A DNA stretch of 64,000 nt from Candidatus Daviesbacteria bacterium (GTDB lineage: Bacteria > Patescibacteria > Microgenomatia > Daviesbacterales > UBA10151). The notes below the pieces were generated by a model, which did not search any database, had not been told where the DNA came from, and saw only the letters and a list, made by a program, of their open reading frames with translations. Positions within the stretch are counted from its first letter, which is position 1. The number at the start of each line of letters is the position of its first letter. The stretch covers positions 434,001-498,000 of the forward strand of contig JACPKM010000001.1 of assembly GCA_016187025.1 (NCBI GenBank), written 5' to 3'. Positions 16,405-24,479 of this stretch are shown here, piece by piece. Made by a program: the position numbers and the translations under genes.

Positions 16405-16956
16405 ATGAGTGACCAATTTGTAAAAAAAACTTCAATACCAGGACTTTTGGTATTAGAACGACCGTTTTTTTCTGATGAGCGGGGTTTTTTTCATGAAGTT
16501 TTTCATTTAGATGAGCTAGAAGAAGTACTGGGTCAACCATTCAAACCACTTCAATGGAATCACTCCCGCTCTAAGCCCAGGGTTTTAAGAGGGCTTCATG
16601 CTGAAAACTGGAATAAGTTGATTTATCCGGTTACAGGTGAGGTGTTTGTAGCAGTTGTTGATATTAGGACTGATTCTGAAACTTTTGGAAAAATGGAAAC
16701 CTTTCATTTTGATGAGGACAACAGAGCAGCACTTTTCCTGCCTCAGGGTTTGGCAAACTCTTTTTGTGTCTTAGGTGAAGAAGATGCAAATTATTTATAT
16801 TTGGTTGATAAATACTACGACGGATCAGATACCCGAGCCATAGCCTTTGATGATCCGGATTTAAACATCCAATGGCCGATTGATGATCCTATTATCTCAG
16901 ACAGGGACAGATTTAACCCCCGTATTAGAGACCTCTTCCCAGAAAAATACAAATAA
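16405..16956 (+). CDS. rmlC: dTDP-4-dehydrorhamnose 3,5-epimerase (RmlC-like)
   Basis: 183 residues with the cupin fold of RmlC. Key blocks are DERGFFHEVF, SRSKPRVLRGLH with the catalytic His, GEVFVAVVDIR, and LPQGLANSFCVL followed by a Tyr-rich strand. It epimerises C3 and C5 of dTDP-4-keto-6-deoxyglucose. The segment after RGLH reads AENWNKLIYP where many RmlC have a Gln/Pro-rich loop, so a single-site epimerase is possible, but the position between rmlB and rmlD favours RmlC. The ATG follows the rmlB stop with no gap. Confidence 0.88.
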   Translation: MSDQFVKKTSIPGLLVLERPFFSDERGFFHEVFHLDELEEVLGQPFKPLQWNHSRSKPRVLRGLHAENWNKLIYPVTGEVFVAVVDIRTDSETFGKMETFHFDEDNRAALFLPQGLANSFCVLGEEDANYLYLVDKYYDGSDTRAIAFDDPDLNIQWPIDDPIISDRDRFNPRIRDLFPEKYK

Positions 16957-16960
16957 AAAT

Positions 16961-17836
16961 ATGAACAAAGTGCTTCTAATTGGCGGGACAGGGTTGGTTG
17001 GATCTAGAATCATACAGCTGCTTGATAAAAAATTTGAATTTATTGCCCCATCCCATGAGCAGTTAGATGTGCTAAATCCTGAGCTGGTTTTACAAGCTGT
17101 TGAAAACATTAAGCCCTCTAGTGTGCTTTATGCAGCAGGGTTTACCAATGTTGATCTAGCAGAGGGGAAAGAGCAAGAGTGTTTTGCACTAAATTCTAAA
17201 GCGCCCGGTTATTTTGTTGAAGCAACAAAAAAAGCAAAGATCCCATTTTATTATCTGTCTACTGATTATGTTTTTGACGGAGAGAAATCAGATGCTCCAT
17301 ATACAGAAGATGATTTGCCAAATCCCCTAGATCAAGTTTATGCAAAAAGTAAGTATGAAGGAGAACAGGTAGTATTGGGTGCATCCCCAATTAATTCTGT
17401 TTTAAGAATTATTGTGCCTTTTTCAGCAGTCTTTACCAAAAAGCTTGATTTGGCAAGGCTTTTTGTCAGCAAGCTAAAAAATAATGAAAAGATAAGTGGA
17501 ATCTATAATCAAAAAATAAATCCAGTGTTTGTTGATGATTTAGTTGCAGCTTTAGGAAAAATTTTAGAAGCCAGAGCCTCAGGAATTTATCACATAGCTG
17601 CAACAGATTTCACAACCCCTTATGGCTATGCAAAAACAGTTGCCAGGGTATTTGGTTTTGATGAAGGATTGATAGAAAAGGTAGACTATGAGGACTATGT
17701 TAAAACAAGGCGTGCAAAAAGGCCGCAAGACACCTGGCTTGATACTCACAAATTTAGAAAAGAGTTTGGTGAGGGAATACTTCATACAGTAGAAGAGGAG
17801 ATTGAAGCATTTAAATCTCAGTTCATCCCAAAATAA
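16961..17836 (+). CDS. rmlD: dTDP-4-dehydrorhamnose reductase
   Basis: 291 residues, usual for RmlD. It shows the NAD(P)-binding motif GGTGLVGSR, the family signature STDYVFDG, and catalytic YAKSKYEGE. It reduces the 4-keto group to give dTDP-L-rhamnose, completing rmlABCD. The start at ATG 16961, 4 nt after the rmlC stop, gives the normal N terminus; an earlier in-frame ATG at 16880 lies inside rmlC. The rhamnose produced probably feeds the rhamnosyltransferase-like GT2 genes at 44233 and 46960. Confidence 0.92.
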   Translation: MNKVLLIGGTGLVGSRIIQLLDKKFEFIAPSHEQLDVLNPELVLQAVENIKPSSVLYAAGFTNVDLAEGKEQECFALNSKAPGYFVEATKKAKIPFYYLSTDYVFDGEKSDAPYTEDDLPNPLDQVYAKSKYEGEQVVLGASPINSVLRIIVPFSAVFTKKLDLARLFVSKLKNNEKISGIYNQKINPVFVDDLVAALGKILEARASGIYHIAATDFTTPYGYAKTVARVFGFDEGLIEKVDYEDYVKTRRAKRPQDTWLDTHKFRKEFGEGILHTVEEEIEAFKSQFIPK

Positions 17837-17842
17837 CTGGGA

Positions 17843-17871
17843 TTGACTAAGTATGTTAAATTTGTTTAAAC
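17843..17871 (+). promoter_or_regulatory. probable promoter of gmd
   Basis: TTGACT (17843-17848), a 17-nt spacer ending in TGT, and a weak -10 TTAAAC (17866-17871) lie 8 nt before ATG 17880. If used, it rules out the earlier ATG at 17853, which falls in the spacer. Confidence 0.4.
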
Positions 17872-17879
17872 TGACAAAG

Positions 17880-18896
17880 ATGGGTAAAGGAAAAAAAGCT
17901 TTCATAACTGGAATCTCAGGCCAAGATGGTTCGTATTTAACCGAATTTTTGCTGGAAAAAGGGTATGAGGTAGCAGGTTTTATCAGAAGAACTGTTGCAA
18001 ATGAGCCAAATAATATAAAACATCTGCAAGATGAGATAAAGATTTATCATGGTGATCTAACTTCTCCTGAATCAATTGCTTTGGCACTTTACGATTTTCA
18101 ACCAGACGAAATTTATAACCTGGCAGCTCAATCATCTCCTCTGGCTTCATTTCATGATCCAATAGGAACAATGTCAGTAACAGGTTTAGGAGCAGTGCAT
18201 GTATTTTTGCGTGCAAGACAAATTGTTCCTAAAGCGAAAATTTATCAAGCTTCAACTTCTGAAATGTTTGGAGAGACCAAGCAAGTACCACAAGATGAAG
18301 ATACCCCAATTGTTCCAGCCAATCCTTATGCTGCTGCAAAGGTATATGCACATTGGATGGCATCTATATTTAGAAGGGATAAGGTTCAACCTCAATTTAT
18401 TTCTTGTGGTATACTCTTTAATCATGAAAGCCCAAGAAGGGGTGTTAATTTTATTACCAGAAAGATTTCTGTTGCTGTTGCTTGTATTAAAAATGGTAAA
18501 AAAGAAAATATTCCTTTGAATGAGTTTGGTGAGCCAATTGTTCAAAACGGCAAGCTTGTTCTAGGGTATCTTCAGTCGGAAAGAGATTGGGGATATGCTC
18601 CTGATTATGTGGAGGCTATGTGGTTGATGCTTCAGCATGAAAAGCCTGATGAGTTTGTTATAGCTACAGGTGAAGTACACACAGTTGAGGATTTCTGCAG
18701 AGAAGCTTTTGCGGTAGTTAGTTTAGATTGGAAAGACTATGTTGTGACTAATCAAAAGTTTGTTCCTCCTGTTTATACCGGTCCTTTAAAAGGCAATGCT
18801 TCTAAAGCAAAGCGGGTATTAAAATGGCAACCAAAGACAACCTTTAAGGAACTAGTTAAAATCATGGTGCATCATGATTTAGCAAAATACGCTTAA
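17880..18896 (+). CDS. gmd: GDP-mannose 4,6-dehydratase
   Basis: 338 residues of the extended SDR family. ITGISGQDGSYLTEFLLEKG is the GMD NADP-binding signature; LAAQSSPLASF, the catalytic STSEMFG and YAAAKVYAHW follow. It converts GDP-mannose to GDP-4-keto-6-deoxymannose, the precursor of GDP-L-fucose, GDP-D-rhamnose and related sugars. No fucose synthase (GMER) or Rmd reductase gene is next to it. ATG 17880 gives the usual GMD N terminus; ATG 17853 would add nine residues and cannot be excluded. It lies 43 nt after rmlD. Confidence 0.9.
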   Translation: MGKGKKAFITGISGQDGSYLTEFLLEKGYEVAGFIRRTVANEPNNIKHLQDEIKIYHGDLTSPESIALALYDFQPDEIYNLAAQSSPLASFHDPIGTMSVTGLGAVHVFLRARQIVPKAKIYQASTSEMFGETKQVPQDEDTPIVPANPYAAAKVYAHWMASIFRRDKVQPQFISCGILFNHESPRRGVNFITRKISVAVACIKNGKKENIPLNEFGEPIVQNGKLVLGYLQSERDWGYAPDYVEAMWLMLQHEKPDEFVIATGEVHTVEDFCREAFAVVSLDWKDYVVTNQKFVPPVYTGPLKGNASKAKRVLKWQPKTTFKELVKIMVHHDLAKYA

Positions 18897-18911
18897 AACT
18901 TCAAAGCCAGA

Positions 18912-18940
18912 TTGCCAAACTTTATAGATTAAATTACAAT
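18912..18940 (+). promoter_or_regulatory. sigma70 promoter of the GT2-GtrA gene, leaderless layout
   Basis: TTGCCA (18912-18917), exactly 17 nt, TACAAT (18935-18940), then 6 nt to ATG 18947. No Shine-Dalgarno sequence is present. Confidence 0.7.
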
Positions 18941-18946
18941 CTTCTA

Positions 18947-20131
18947 ATGATAAAAAAACTCGCTGTAGTTCTCCCTACTTTTAACGAAAAGGAAAATCTT
19001 CAAAATACTATCACCGAAATATTGGCACAAGCCAAAAATTTAGCTGATTGGGATATTCATATAATTGTTTCTGATAGTCACTCTACAGATAAAACTGGTG
19101 AGGTGGCAAAAAAGTTAGCTGAAGAAAATCCAAAGATCCATTTTATAGAGGTGGAAAGAGGTTTGGGAGTAGGGCTTATTAAGGGTCATCAGTATGCGCT
19201 TAAAAAGATTCATCCTGATGTGATGGCTCAGCTTGATGCTGATGGTCAGGTAGAAGCTGATGTACTAGTTAGGTTAGTGCAGGGGATAGAGCAAGGGTAT
19301 GATTTTGTGATGGGCTCAAGGCTTATTAAAGGTGGTAGTAACCAACTATCTTTTTCAAGAAGGATTTTTACTTTAGGGTCTTCCTTGATGTGCAGGTTTC
19401 TCATGGGACCAATGGATGTCAAAGAGTTTACAAACTCTGCCCGGGCTTTTACCCCGGAGATTTTTAAGAAAATTGATTTAAATAGTCTACCCTGGCGCGA
19501 AAAGACTTTTATTGTCCAACCAGCATTTGTAAATGAGATGGTTAAAGCAGGTGCGAAGTATAAAGAAGTGCCACTGGTTTTTAAAAATAGGCTAGAAGGA
19601 TATTCAAAAAATAAAGTTTTTAACTATACCTATGATGTAATCACTTATGTTCTTGATGCCAGGTTTAAAAAATGGGGTTTGAGTTTCCCACTTTTTTATG
19701 TTGCCCGAAGAGCAAAAACTGTGGTGAAGTTTGGTATGGTTGGTTTTGTGGGTACGGTAGTTGATTTTATATTTTATAAATTCTTTATTAATTTGGGTGG
19801 TTTTCCGCCTGCTACCTCAAAAGGAATCTCAACAGAAGTTGCAATTTTAAACAACTTTTTACTGAATAACTATTGGACATTTAAATACCGAAAGACCAAA
19901 ACCAGCTTTGCTCATAAACTAGGTTTGTTTAACTTAGTTAGTTTGGGTGGATTAGCTATAAGCGTAATGATTGTAAAGTTTTTCGATTTAGTTTACGGGG
20001 AGGGTAGTGTTAATATATTAGGTTTAAATGTTGCCTATAATAACTTTTATTTTTTTGCAACAATTCCTCCTGTGATGGTATGGAATTTTGTGGTTAATCA
20101 TTTGGTAACCTGGAGAAACCAAAACGGGTAA
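18947..20131 (+). CDS. polyprenyl-phosphate sugar synthase: GT2 domain fused to GtrA-like membrane domain
   Basis: 394 residues. The N-terminal half (about 1-230) is a DPM1/DPG-type GT2 domain with VVLPTFNEKENL, VSDSHSTDKT and the metal-binding QLDADGQ. The C-terminal part (about 255-390) has four helices with the GtrA pattern, including FGMVGFVGTVVDF and FLLNNYWTFKYR. Such fusions transfer a sugar from a nucleotide donor to polyprenyl phosphate; the GtrA part anchors the enzyme and may help the lipid cross the membrane. Its product would be the donor for the GT-C enzymes nearby. Ends 6 nt from the convergent gene at 20138. Confidence 0.85.
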   Translation: MIKKLAVVLPTFNEKENLQNTITEILAQAKNLADWDIHIIVSDSHSTDKTGEVAKKLAEENPKIHFIEVERGLGVGLIKGHQYALKKIHPDVMAQLDADGQVEADVLVRLVQGIEQGYDFVMGSRLIKGGSNQLSFSRRIFTLGSSLMCRFLMGPMDVKEFTNSARAFTPEIFKKIDLNSLPWREKTFIVQPAFVNEMVKAGAKYKEVPLVFKNRLEGYSKNKVFNYTYDVITYVLDARFKKWGLSFPLFYVARRAKTVVKFGMVGFVGTVVDFIFYKFFINLGGFPPATSKGISTEVAILNNFLLNNYWTFKYRKTKTSFAHKLGLFNLVSLGGLAISVMIVKFFDLVYGEGSVNILGLNVAYNNFYFFATIPPVMVWNFVVNHLVTWRNQNG

Positions 20132-20137
20132 AACAGC

Positions 20138-21307
20138 TCAGTTGTATAACTCTAAGTTGGGAATTGGGGCTGTGTTTTCAATCAAAAAGTTTTGAGAATA
20201 TAGATATATTGCAAATAACACGATTATAATCACCAACCTAAACTCCTTACTGGTTAATACTTTTTCAAAAGCAATCAAGGCAAAAGGGAATATTGGAAGG
20301 GTATACCTACTAATATCCCTGTGAGCAACAAAGGATGAGGCTATAATATAAGTTAAAACAAAAGCTGCCAAAGGATATAGTTTTTTTTTGATTAGATAAA
20401 ATCCTGCCAAAAAGCCAAGTATAAAAATATATATTCCATCCTCAAGCCAAATATCCCCCACCCAATATTGGTTTTTGTTAAATAAAGAAAAAGGAGGAAA
20501 AGTTAAATGAATATTGTCCCCACTATGAAAGTAAGCAAAAAAGTCCTGATAAGAGATAGAGTACCAATAAAAAATTACAAGTAGTGTAAAAGGAATAAAT
20601 ATTAAAGGAAGATAGCTTAAAAAATACTTTTTAAATTGCATAAAAAAGTTATCTTTACTTGTTTTAACCAGCTTCCACAATATATAAAAAGATAAAGCTA
20701 TAAACAGTAATATACCCGGAGGGCGGGTAAACTGAGCAAGAGATCCAAAACCAGCAGCAAGCAAAATAAATTTCATCTTTTGAGCATTTTCAAATTTTAG
20801 GAAAAAATAAATAGCCATTAATACCAAAAATATAAACATTGGCTCTGCTGACCCAACTGATCTGACAATGACCCATCTGGCTGGAATAAACAAAAAAACA
20901 ATTGAAAGAGCTAAAGGATGCCCAGTTAGTTTAAAGTTTCTTACCAAGAAATAAAATGCTACAACTGAAGAAATTGTAAACAATAAGGAGATAAAGATCA
21001 TGGATTTTAAAAATCCCAAAAATGGCGCCAGGGCCAAGATAGCAAGCGAGTATCCAGGAAAGTGGGCTGCATAATAGTTAGCTGGTAATGATTGCCCAAC
21101 TGCAGCGATTAAATTTGGATAATAGAAGGTTTTGGCAATCACTACATATTCTAATCCATCGTAGTTTCTGTAAATATTTGCAATACCATTGCTAAAATCC
21201 AAGCCCAGAAAGCCAGAAAGTGATAAAAAGTGGGGAAGCCAAATCAGTAAAGTTGAGAAAACTGTAGTAGTAACCAGCAGTATAAGATCTTTAAAGCTTT
21301 TACCCAT
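20138..21307 (-). CDS. PIG-V-like GT-C membrane glycosyltransferase
   Basis: 389 residues with about nine helices. The first extracytoplasmic loop has R-N-Y-D50-G-L-E-Y with IAKTFYYP soon after, and then AAHFPGYSLAIL. This is the order found in PIG-V/COG5542-type mannosyltransferases (YDG-x-x-Y-x-x-IA ... FFP-x-YP). TRPPGILLF is also typical of this group. The gene at 59728 is a clearer member. Expected role is transfer of mannose or a related sugar from a lipid phosphate donor on the outer face. It stands alone on the minus strand with its own extended -10 box. Confidence 0.65.
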   Translation of the reverse strand: MGKSFKDLILLVTTTVFSTLLIWLPHFLSLSGFLGLDFSNGIANIYRNYDGLEYVVIAKTFYYPNLIAAVGQSLPANYYAAHFPGYSLAILALAPFLGFLKSMIFISLLFTISSVVAFYFLVRNFKLTGHPLALSIVFLFIPARWVIVRSVGSAEPMFIFLVLMAIYFFLKFENAQKMKFILLAAGFGSLAQFTRPPGILLFIALSFYILWKLVKTSKDNFFMQFKKYFLSYLPLIFIPFTLLVIFYWYSISYQDFFAYFHSGDNIHLTFPPFSLFNKNQYWVGDIWLEDGIYIFILGFLAGFYLIKKKLYPLAAFVLTYIIASSFVAHRDISRYTLPIFPFALIAFEKVLTSKEFRLVIIIVLFAIYLYSQNFLIENTAPIPNLELYN

Positions 21308-21313
21308 ATTAAA

Positions 21314-21322
21314 ATGATAGCA
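21314..21322 (-). promoter_or_regulatory. extended -10 box (TGC-TATCAT) of the PIG-V-like gene
   Basis: Minus strand TGCTATCAT is followed by 6 nt and ATG 21307. It is divergent from the promoter at 21339, leaving both genes without room for 5' leaders. Confidence 0.55.
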
Positions 21323-21338
21323 GAAATAAATAGGGGTA

Positions 21339-21347
21339 TGCTACACT
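21339..21347 (+). promoter_or_regulatory. extended -10 box (TGC-TACACT) of the GT2/GT-C fusion gene
   Basis: TGCTACACT ends 9 nt before ATG 21357. A TTG at 21348 directly abuts the -10 box and therefore cannot be the start if this promoter is used. Confidence 0.55.
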
Positions 21348-21356
21348 TTGCTTTAT

Positions 21357-23546
21357 ATGGCAGTTAATCATTTGTCTGTTTTTTTCCCTGCTTATAATGA
21401 GGAAAAAAATATCTTATCCACAGTTACAAAAGCAGTTGAGGTTTTAAAGAAGCTAAATTTAAAAGATTTTGAGGTTATAGTGGTGGACGATGGGTCCAAA
21501 GATAACACTGCCCAGGTGGTTTATGAATTATCTAAAAAAGATAAAAGAATAAGGCTTATTGCCCATCAGACAAACAAAGGTTATGGCCATGCTTTAAAAA
21601 CAGGTTTTTCTCAAGCAAGGTTTGAATGGGTAGCCTTTTCAGATTCTGATGGTCAGTTTGATTTTTCTGATATCACCAAGCTTTTAGAAGAATCTGATTC
21701 AGCAGATTTTGTTTTAGGTTACAGGATAAAAAGGGCAGACCCTTTTTTAAGAAAATTATTTACCTTTGGCTGGAAAACGATAGCAGGAGTACTTTTTGGT
21801 CTAAAAGTCATAGACTATTCGTGTGGTTTTAAATTAATCAAAAAACAAGCTTTTGAGTCTTGTTTACCTCTTGAGTCTGAGGAAAAAGTTACACAAATAG
21901 AGCTTTTGGTCAAAGCGATGAAAAAAGGCTACCATTTTGCAGAAGTTGGAGTAAACCATTATTCACGAAAATTTGGTAATCCAACAGGCGCTAATATTAA
22001 GGTAGTTTTAAAAAGCTTACTTGATATCCTAAAGCTTTGGTGGAATTTGGAAGACAAGAAACCGCTCTTTCTTACTCTTTTGGCAATCTTGCTGCTTGCT
22101 GCTTTTTTACGCTTTTACAGACTGAATGAATATATGACCTTTTTGGGGGATGAAGGAAGAGATATGTTGATTATGAAAAAGATTCTGGTTGAGCTCGATT
22201 TGCCCTTAATCGGTCCGTCTACTTCGGTTGGGAATATTTATCTGGGGCCACTTTATTACTACATGATGGCAATCCCCTCTTTTTTATTCTGGATGAATCC
22301 TACTGCTTCAGCAGGAATGAATGCACTGATCGGGGTTTTGACGGTTTACCTTATTTATTATTTGGCAAAAATTTGGTTTGGAAGAATAAGTGCACTTACT
22401 GTAGCCTTTTTATATGCAATTAGTCCGATTGCAATAATTTACTCCCGCTCCTCATGGAATCCAAACCCAGCTCCACTTTTTACCTTGCTTGGTATTCTTG
22501 GTTTTTTTAATGCACATACAACAAGAAATTTTAAATGGTTAATACTCACCGGGGTTTCATTTGCAGCAGCAGCTCAAATGCATTATCTTGCTTTGATCTT
22601 AATTCCTATTGCAGGAGTCATTTGGGCAACAGAGGCACTAAACAGAAAATCTTCAAAAAAAAGCTTTTGGTTAGGAACAATTCTTGGAATAATTTCCTAT
22701 TTGGCTTTAATGACTCCCCTGGTTGTATTTGATCTGAAACATAACTTTTTAAATTTCAGAGCAATGAAAGAGCTTTTTGTAGTAAGTGATGCCATAAAGG
22801 CGGAGTCAGCTGTAAACTTTGGTAAGTTTTTTGATTTAGTAACCCAAAAGCTTGTTAATCGCTACATAGTTGCAGGAAACGAGACATTAACTTTTGTCCT
22901 GCTTTTTATGATTTTAGTTCCTATTATTTGGATGTTTGTTAAAGCTTTGAAACAAAAATCCCTAGATTGGCCAAACTTTATTCTAGGGGTGTGGTTGATA
23001 GTGGGGCTAATTGGTTTAACCTTTTATCAAAAATCAATTTATGATCATTATTTAGGTTTTATAAGCCCGGCAGCATACCTTCTGGTTGCATCATTTATCA
23101 GTATGTATTTAGTCAAATTTAAAAATGCGAACAAACTAGTCAAGTCCGTTCCTTTAATTGTTCTAATCATAATGCTGGCTTTGGTAAATTTTCAAAAAAG
23201 TCCTTTAAAAGATGTTCCCAATAACCAGCTTAAAAGAACTCAAGAAATTGCAAAATATATTATAAAGCAGTCTGAAAACAGACCTTTCAATTTTGCCCTT
23301 TTAGCAGAAAGAAATTATGATTCAGCGTATCAGTTTTATTTGTGGATTTATGGACACAGACCCAAACAAGTCCCCTTTGATATTACAGATCAGTTGTTTG
23401 TTGTGTGTGAGGATTCGGTTTGTGATCCGGTATATAGCCCGAAATACGAGATAGCAGGTTATGGTTGGTCAAAAGTGGACGAGGTAAAAGAGGTTAGCGG
23501 AGTAAAGGTTTATAAGCTTAGCCCTAATCCTAGCGGAAAACCTTAA
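21357..23546 (+). CDS. fusion of polyprenyl-phosphate sugar synthase (GT2) with GT39-like GT-C glycosyltransferase
   Basis: 729 residues. Residues 1 to about 225 form a DPG/DPM-type GT2 domain (FFPAYNEEKNI, VVDDGSKDNT, SDSDGQFDF). From about residue 236 the protein becomes a polytopic GT-C enzyme with the acid motif L-G-D265-E266-G-R-D in its first outer loop, several helices and a soluble tail. The GT2 part would load a sugar on polyprenyl phosphate inside the membrane and the GT-C part would use such a donor outside. The C-terminal part is related to the enzyme at 1724. Start at ATG 21357 is supported by the extended -10 box 9 nt upstream. Confidence 0.82.
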   Translation: MAVNHLSVFFPAYNEEKNILSTVTKAVEVLKKLNLKDFEVIVVDDGSKDNTAQVVYELSKKDKRIRLIAHQTNKGYGHALKTGFSQARFEWVAFSDSDGQFDFSDITKLLEESDSADFVLGYRIKRADPFLRKLFTFGWKTIAGVLFGLKVIDYSCGFKLIKKQAFESCLPLESEEKVTQIELLVKAMKKGYHFAEVGVNHYSRKFGNPTGANIKVVLKSLLDILKLWWNLEDKKPLFLTLLAILLLAAFLRFYRLNEYMTFLGDEGRDMLIMKKILVELDLPLIGPSTSVGNIYLGPLYYYMMAIPSFLFWMNPTASAGMNALIGVLTVYLIYYLAKIWFGRISALTVAFLYAISPIAIIYSRSSWNPNPAPLFTLLGILGFFNAHTTRNFKWLILTGVSFAAAAQMHYLALILIPIAGVIWATEALNRKSSKKSFWLGTILGIISYLALMTPLVVFDLKHNFLNFRAMKELFVVSDAIKAESAVNFGKFFDLVTQKLVNRYIVAGNETLTFVLLFMILVPIIWMFVKALKQKSLDWPNFILGVWLIVGLIGLTFYQKSIYDHYLGFISPAAYLLVASFISMYLVKFKNANKLVKSVPLIVLIIMLALVNFQKSPLKDVPNNQLKRTQEIAKYIIKQSENRPFNFALLAERNYDSAYQFYLWIYGHRPKQVPFDITDQLFVVCEDSVCDPVYSPKYEIAGYGWSKVDEVKEVSGVKVYKLSPNPSGKP

Positions 23547-23576
23547 TTTACTCCATATACAAGGTGAATAAAGCTG

Positions 23577-23605
23577 ATGACATCAAAGCTTTTAACTTGT
23601 ACAAT
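23577..23605 (+). promoter_or_regulatory. sigma70 promoter of the GT2 gene at 23614, leaderless layout
   Basis: ATGACA (23577-23582), exactly 17 nt, TACAAT (23600-23605), then 8 nt to ATG 23614. Each hexamer matches the consensus at five of six positions. Confidence 0.7.
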
Positions 23606-23613
23606 AATTTAGT

Positions 23614-24357
23614 ATGGCAAATCCCAAACTTTCAATAATTTTTCCCTCTTATAATGAAGAAAAAAATATCCGCAATGGAATTTTAGAAACTGTAGAAAAT
23701 TACTTAAAAATGGTAGATTATCCATTCGAGGCGCTTTTTGTAGATGATGGTTCCAAGGATCAAACCGCTACCCTATTAAAAGAATTTGTAAAAAATAATA
23801 AAAATTACCGCTTGATTGAAAATAGCCATGGAGGGAAAGCTATAACTGTAATTACCGGTATGTTAGAAGCCAAGGGGGAAGTGGCACTCTTTTCTGATAT
23901 GGATCAGGCTACTCCTTTAAAAGAGATAGAAAAGTTTTTTCCAAGATTTGACGAAGGGTATGATATTGTGATTGGATCGAGGCATGGTAGAAAAGGCGCG
24001 CCTTTTATAAGAAAACTATCTGCCTGGGGTTTTTCAGTTTTGAGATTAATTATTTTGGGATTACCGTTTAAAGATACCCAATGTGGATTTAAAGCATTCA
24101 ACAAATCATCCATTGAAAAACTTTTCCCAAAAATAAAACATGAATGGGGAGTATTGCATACAAAAGGTGGGGCAGTGAATGCTGGTTTTGATGTGGAGCT
24201 ACTATATCTTGCTAAAAAATATGGATTTAAGATTGCGGAGGTAGAGGTGGAATGGAATTATGTTGACACAGAGCGAGTGCAGGTTATCAAAGATGCCGCA
24301 GCTGCAATTTATGATATGCTAAGAATTAGAATAAACGATTTTTCTGGTAAATATTAA
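23614..24357 (+). CDS. GT2 glycosyltransferase, ALG5/DPG-synthase-like
   Basis: 247 residues, soluble or peripheral, with no strong helix. It has FPSYNEEKNI, the nucleotide-binding VDDGSKDQT, HGGKAITVITGM and the metal-binding SDMDQATPL, followed by QCGFKAF. This is the pattern of dolichyl-phosphate glucosyltransferase (ALG5)-type enzymes, which load a sugar on polyprenyl phosphate. It stands between the fusion enzyme and a GT-C gene with its own promoter. A related gene lies at 62101. The sugar is not predictable. Confidence 0.85.
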   Translation: MANPKLSIIFPSYNEEKNIRNGILETVENYLKMVDYPFEALFVDDGSKDQTATLLKEFVKNNKNYRLIENSHGGKAITVITGMLEAKGEVALFSDMDQATPLKEIEKFFPRFDEGYDIVIGSRHGRKGAPFIRKLSAWGFSVLRLIILGLPFKDTQCGFKAFNKSSIEKLFPKIKHEWGVLHTKGGAVNAGFDVELLYLAKKYGFKIAEVEVEWNYVDTERVQVIKDAAAAIYDMLRIRINDFSGKY

Positions 24358-24446
24358 CTTTTCTCAACTCCTGCACTTATTCCCATAACTACCCCCGTTG
24401 TAGAAACCAACCCATCTTGCAGACCAGCTGAACGTAAGCATAGCTT
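24354..24446 (-). pseudogene. possible remnant of a VIT1/CCC1-family transporter gene
   Basis: On the minus strand an open stretch of about 30 codons encodes RSAGLQDGLVSTTGVVMGIS and ends at TAA 24356-24354. The block around QDGLVSTTG resembles the first helix of VIT1/CCC1 iron/manganese transporters (typically FG-x-x-DGLVS-x-x-G). Nothing more of the roughly 220-residue family is seen on either side, and a stop lies just upstream, so this would be a deletion remnant between two glycosyltransferase genes. The match is short and may be chance. Confidence 0.35.
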
Positions 24447-24467
24447 TCCTTTTTATAAACAAAAACG

Positions 24468-24473
24468 TAAAAT
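24468..24473 (+). promoter_or_regulatory. -10 box of the GT-C gene at 24480
   Basis: TAAAAT ends 6 nt before the GTG start. The -35 region is weak. Leaderless layout. Confidence 0.45.
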
Positions 24474-24479
24474 ATTAGA

